64,000 bases of DNA, taken from Dipteronia dyeriana. Taxonomy: Eukaryota; Streptophyta; Magnoliopsida; Sapindales; Sapindaceae. Each line of letters opens with the position of its first letter. Within the stretch, counting starts at the first letter, position 1. Under the pieces are notes generated by a model. It was not told the DNA's origin, did no database searches, and saw only the letters and a list, made by a program, of their open reading frames with translations. The DNA lies in NCBI GenBank assembly GCA_032871835.1, contig CM065298.1:76660154-76724153 (forward strand). Direction: 5' to 3'. The translations under genes and the position numbers were made by a program. Of this stretch, positions 60,401-64,000 are shown in pieces.

Positions 60401-60438
60401 CAATTATGTCTATCAGACATATCAAATTTGCCTATCAT
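57432..60438 (-). pseudogene. PIF/Harbinger Myb/SANT-like protein, split by a solo LTR
   Basis: The N-terminal part (60438-60055) reads MSDRHNWTLEKEDVMISILER, KHVQNKMKRLKDKYSAAYDML and GFSWDDTRKFVTV, the Myb/SANT-like DNA-binding domain. The C-terminal part (about 57930-57432) has VFGKDQATDSMVES, SLGVELKGMCLDRIQVIRV and RIWIGLND, typical of the end of these proteins. Solo LTR B lies between. A frameshift near 57710 and stops are also present. In Harbinger transposons this second protein works with the transposase to bring it to the nucleus and DNA (family knowledge). Confidence 0.8.
57937..59966 (+). mobile_element. Solo Ty1/copia LTR B
   Basis: It starts TGTAAGGGCCTC and ends GTATTTTCA, 2030 bp. 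An exact 5-bp TSD ATAGT flanks it (57932-57936 and 59967-59971). TATA box at 58801-58808; GC-rich hairpin segment at 58685-58735. No internal element sequence, so it arose by LTR-LTR recombination. Confidence 0.88.
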
Positions 60439-60665
60439 TTAATACAATTTAGAACATAAAAGAAAACCGGTACGAAAATTTAATACACAAATAATTATTC
60501 TTCGAGAATTAATACAAATGCAAAAATTTAGGCAGCAACACCAATAAAAAATTATTTTGTCAACAAAGTTCAACAATGTATTTTATCAAGCCACAATCTA
60601 AAAACACATCACAATTTATCCAAGACAATAATGTTCAACAATAACAAAAAAAAATCATTAATCTC

Positions 60666-63600
60666 TCAATCTCTCCTTGACATCCAAGCGTCAAACATCT
60701 CTCCGGCTAGATCATCTCTCCATTGTTGACTCCATTCATTGTTTCATTCAATGCCATCAATAGATTCTAACTCATTTGGTACGTCTTCCCCAATAGGTAA
60801 ATCATCATCAAGTGTGATTGACGTGTATTCCTCTGGATCAATATCCATTTACACCTTGATAAAATAATACATCAAAGCATAAGTTATAATCATTCGCCCT
60901 TGAAATCTAATTGGATAGTGTAAAGACCTCGATTTTATGATTAGCTTATTTCATGACAAACCACACCATATTGGGGATGACTGTGAAATGGGTAATTTAG
61001 ATCCTCGTTGGCAAGCTTCCAAACATCTCCATGACTTCAAGAGCAAAATTTATATTCACTTGACTTTACCTCTTGAAAAGTTTAGGTGCACACACACACA
61101 CACTTCATGCATGCTTTGTTTCATCTTGCATTTGTGTTGTCTATTGCTTATATGTGTGCATCATTTACACATTGCACACACTTTTACATGCATTTGTATC
61201 AACGTGCATTTATATCTTATTGTTTATGTGTGCATCCTTACTCACTATCACACTTGTACTTCATTCTTAGCTTTAAGTGTGGTTTTGTGTTGTGTTTGTG
61301 CTTGCACGATTGTGTGCTTGTTTTAGTGTCTTGAGTGACCATTTGAGAAGGTCTCATTCTTCTCTTAGTTTGGTCTTTGGTCACATGGTTTTATTCCATA
61401 AGTTTGGACATTCTTATTAATGTCCAAATCTGACCTTTGTTCACTCATTTAACTATAACTCTTTCTATAGATATCCAAATTATGTTTTGTAAATTAGAGT
61501 AGAAAGTAGACTTCCGTACATTTCCAATGGTATATTATATGAAAGTTTTGATGTTGTTTGGTCATGTTTTGGGTAGCTTGAATCTGGAGCTATTGTGTTG
61601 TCATATTTTTTCCCAAGAGTGTAGCGACCTCAGGGTGACCGTACTTCTAAGTTGATTTTTCAATCGTATTTTGGCACCCAAACAAGAGAGCAAAGCGATC
61701 TTGAAGCGACCTGTCATCTAGGTCGCCCTAAGGTCGCTTTTGACGCTGAGAAATCTTTTTTTTTTCTTTCCTAAAACGTCATTGTTTAAATTGAACCATA
61801 TAAATACATCATCTTCTTCCCTATTTAGACCTAGGGCTTCAAGAATACATTTTTAGAGAGAGACTTCCCCTAGAGAGAGAAAGCTCCATTTGAGTTTCAT
61901 TAACTCTCCAAACCCCAAACCTATCCTCATCTTGTATCTCTAGCATCATTTAAAGCATGGGTCTTATTTAATTGGTAAGTAGAACTATCATTCTTACTCA
62001 TTTATTGTTCTAACTTATCAAGACATGTCATTTATTGCTTAGGTTAACAAATCTTCATGTTTATTGTATATCAGTTGAAGTTATGACATGTTTAAGGTTT
62101 GTCTGTGATAGCTTTCATCATTAGGTCTTTTATACCTAAATAGCTAATTTATTTATGTTCATGTATGCTTAATTGATGATTAGGATGACCTTGAGCATCT
62201 AGTCTAGTTCATGAACATTTATGTGTATTCCTCATTAATTGCATTTCTTGATTGCATTTGATTGCCCTTGATTACATGTTGTGACAACTTATGTTGGTTG
62301 GACTTTTATTGACAATTAGCTGTTAGATTGTATCTACATCTAATTGATCCTTATGCATAGGCATGTAGGCATTATTTGATAACTAGGAAGTTCAATTGCA
62401 TTATAACATCTAGTTAAGCATTTTGTGTGTGGTCTTGTACATTATTGCATTGATCATTCATTGATTATTCACTTAGACCATATACTCTTCATAGTGTCAA
62501 AGTCTTGTGACTTCTAGGTAAAGTTGCACAAGCAAGTCAAGTCTTGCAACCAAGGGTGGTTGGCAAGAAATTGGTCAAGTGCTACTATAAAAGGCCCAAG
62601 GGGTAACGTAGGAGGTGCTCATGCCAAAAGTAGTAGATCAGGGGATATCACTAGGGATTGAACCAAGAGTGGCGAGTGGTAGTGTCCATAGCGTGAGGTT
62701 GTCGAGAGTGAGAGTCCGAGTATCACTTGAGGGTGTAACCTTTTATTCATATACTGGATTTTTGTGATTGTGTGTGGCTAGCAGAATAACCCGTGGTTTT
62801 TCTCAGTAGGAGTTCCACGTATATATCAAGTGTTCTTTATATTTCCATACTTTACACTTGATTTTGTTTGTTTGTTGGGTGAATATTTAAAATTGACTAT
62901 TCAATAAATATTGGTAATTGACTTGATTAAAATCTATCCACCCTCCTCTAGGTTGTTAGACACATGCTTTAAGGGTTATTTTCAAATAGAAAGAACTTCT
63001 AGTATAGCCTGACATTTCTTCAAGAGACCAAAACACATCTCAATAATGTTCCTAGCTTGTGATAATTTCATATTAATATATTCCTCATGATTCCTTGATG
63101 CACTAGCCAAGTTCGCACATTCCTATAAATGATACCTTGAACCTCTATATGGTGCAATAAAACCCTTGTCGTTGATATACTCCGCATCGACCAAATAATA
63201 CTTACGTACAATAGTTATACATATTAGTTGTCATCGACCAAATAATAAGAGTAAATTGTTGTAGTGTTAAATTACTATCTTACCAAATGAGACCTTCAAT
63301 CTATTATGTATAATAATGGCATCCCGAAGAATTCTAGAATCGATGGTTGAGCCCTCCCAACAAGATAAGACATATACAAACTTCAAATCATGAGTGCATG
63401 CACCTAATACATTAGTTGCTATATGTCCCTTTCTTGTTCCATACCTTGGTTTATCGGACTCATGTTCATTCACTTCTATGTATGTTCCATCTTGTACTCC
63501 TAGAAAAATATAAAAACAAAAGATAACTCAAGTTTTATATGGATAATATAAATTATTATTTAATGTATATAATAATAATGGTACAATGGTTACCTTAAAC

Positions 63601-63999
63601 CATTTCCACCTCTAATCCATACAATCATATAGGATGGGAGTTGGTTTGACAAATAACACGTCTTCCAAATGTAGAAAAGCATACAAACTCAATGGACATA
63701 CTGATTAATTGTTTCACTAGACCTACAAAATCTAACCAAATTACTTATATTTTTGTTGTGGTGTGTTAATATATATACAAAACTAACAACTTGCTCCTAT
63801 ATGATGACATTACCATCATCTAACAACCTACCACAACTTTTTAGCAAATCACACAACATTGCAAAGGCATTCCTATCCATTTGCTATTCCCATACACAAT
63901 TAGTATCACTTACACTTGTGATACATTGTATTTCTTTTGACCTAATTTGAAGTCTAGAAAATGCCCTTTGACATAAATTTCTCCTTTTAGATCATCATC
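60666..63999 (-). pseudogene. PIF/Harbinger DDE transposase, split by a solo LTR, left of an unseen N-terminus
   Basis: From the right: MDRNAFAMLCDLLKSCGRLL (63860-63800, then a stop), SSETISQYVH (63710-63680), VQDGTYIEVNEHESDKPRYG and GHIATNVLGACTHDLKFVYV (63500-63380), GSTIDSRILRDA, LVDAEYINDKGFIAPYRGSRYH (63210-63130) and RNIIEMCFGLLKKCQAILE (63050-63000). Solo LTR C follows, then YPIRFQGRMIITYALMYYF (60918-60860) and WRDDLAGEMFDAW with a stop at 60666. The three acidic catalytic residues are still recognisable. At least four in-frame stops show it is dead. Introns probably interrupt it near 63490-63600 and 63230-63270. Confidence 0.88.
60919..62984 (+). mobile_element. Solo Ty1/copia LTR C
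   Basis: It starts TGTAAAGACCTCG and ends GTTATTTTCA, 2066 bp. Flanks GATAG (60914-60918) and AATAG (62985-62989) match at 4 of 5. TATA-like box at 61799-61806; GC-rich hairpin segment at 61620-61745. Same family as LTRs A and B. Confidence 0.85.
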
Positions 64000-64000
64000 T

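Overview
The window is nuclear DNA of a flowering plant. It shows GT-AG introns, plant-type LTR retrotransposons, an osmotin/PR-5 relative and an organellar pseudouridine synthase. It is AT-rich and mostly layered transposable elements. I cannot name the species. All calls come from reading the sequence; no database was searched.

Layout. (1) 1-11006: a Ty3/gypsy Tat-lineage retrotransposon (element 1) on the minus strand, its 3' LTR cut by the window edge. It lies in (2) 11007-14300, a plus-strand Ty1/copia remnant with a gag scrap and a 3' LTR. (3) 14301-21382: AT-rich intergenic DNA with a TTA microsatellite, a hAT MITE with an 8-bp target-site duplication (TSD), two related Tourist-like MITEs and a possible long-TIR element. 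(4) 21383-32581: element 2, same family as element 1 but on the plus strand. It lacks the RT/RNase H region, and a 748-bp MITE sits in its 3' LTR. (5) 32756-36479: a nine-exon RluA-type pseudouridine synthase, the only clearly intact host gene. Element 2 ends 174 bp before its ATG. (6) 36889-37586: an osmotin-like gene broken by one frameshift. (7) 38387-50694: element 3, a different Tat family, minus strand, flanked by ATAAA. (8) 50700-57431: intergenic minisatellites, a 918-bp Mutator-like MITE, a 2.4-kb long-TIR Mutator-like element with a 263-bp nested one, and a tRNA-derived SINE-like piece. (9) 57432-64000: a decayed PIF/Harbinger transposon (Myb/SANT protein plus DDE transposase, minus strand) cut twice by solo copia LTRs.

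How the parts relate. Each Tat element carries gag, protease, RT, RNase H, an extra archaeal-type RNase H and integrase on one strand. On the opposite strand, between integrase and 3' LTR, each has a second gene resembling the 'putative gypsy type transposon' family. That gene has two introns at equivalent places in all three copies, the most notable pattern here. All three elements are full of stops and frameshifts. Elements 1 and 2 share one identical integrase frameshift, so their common source was already broken. The three copia LTRs have matching flanks but different GC-rich hairpin segments just upstream of the TATA box.
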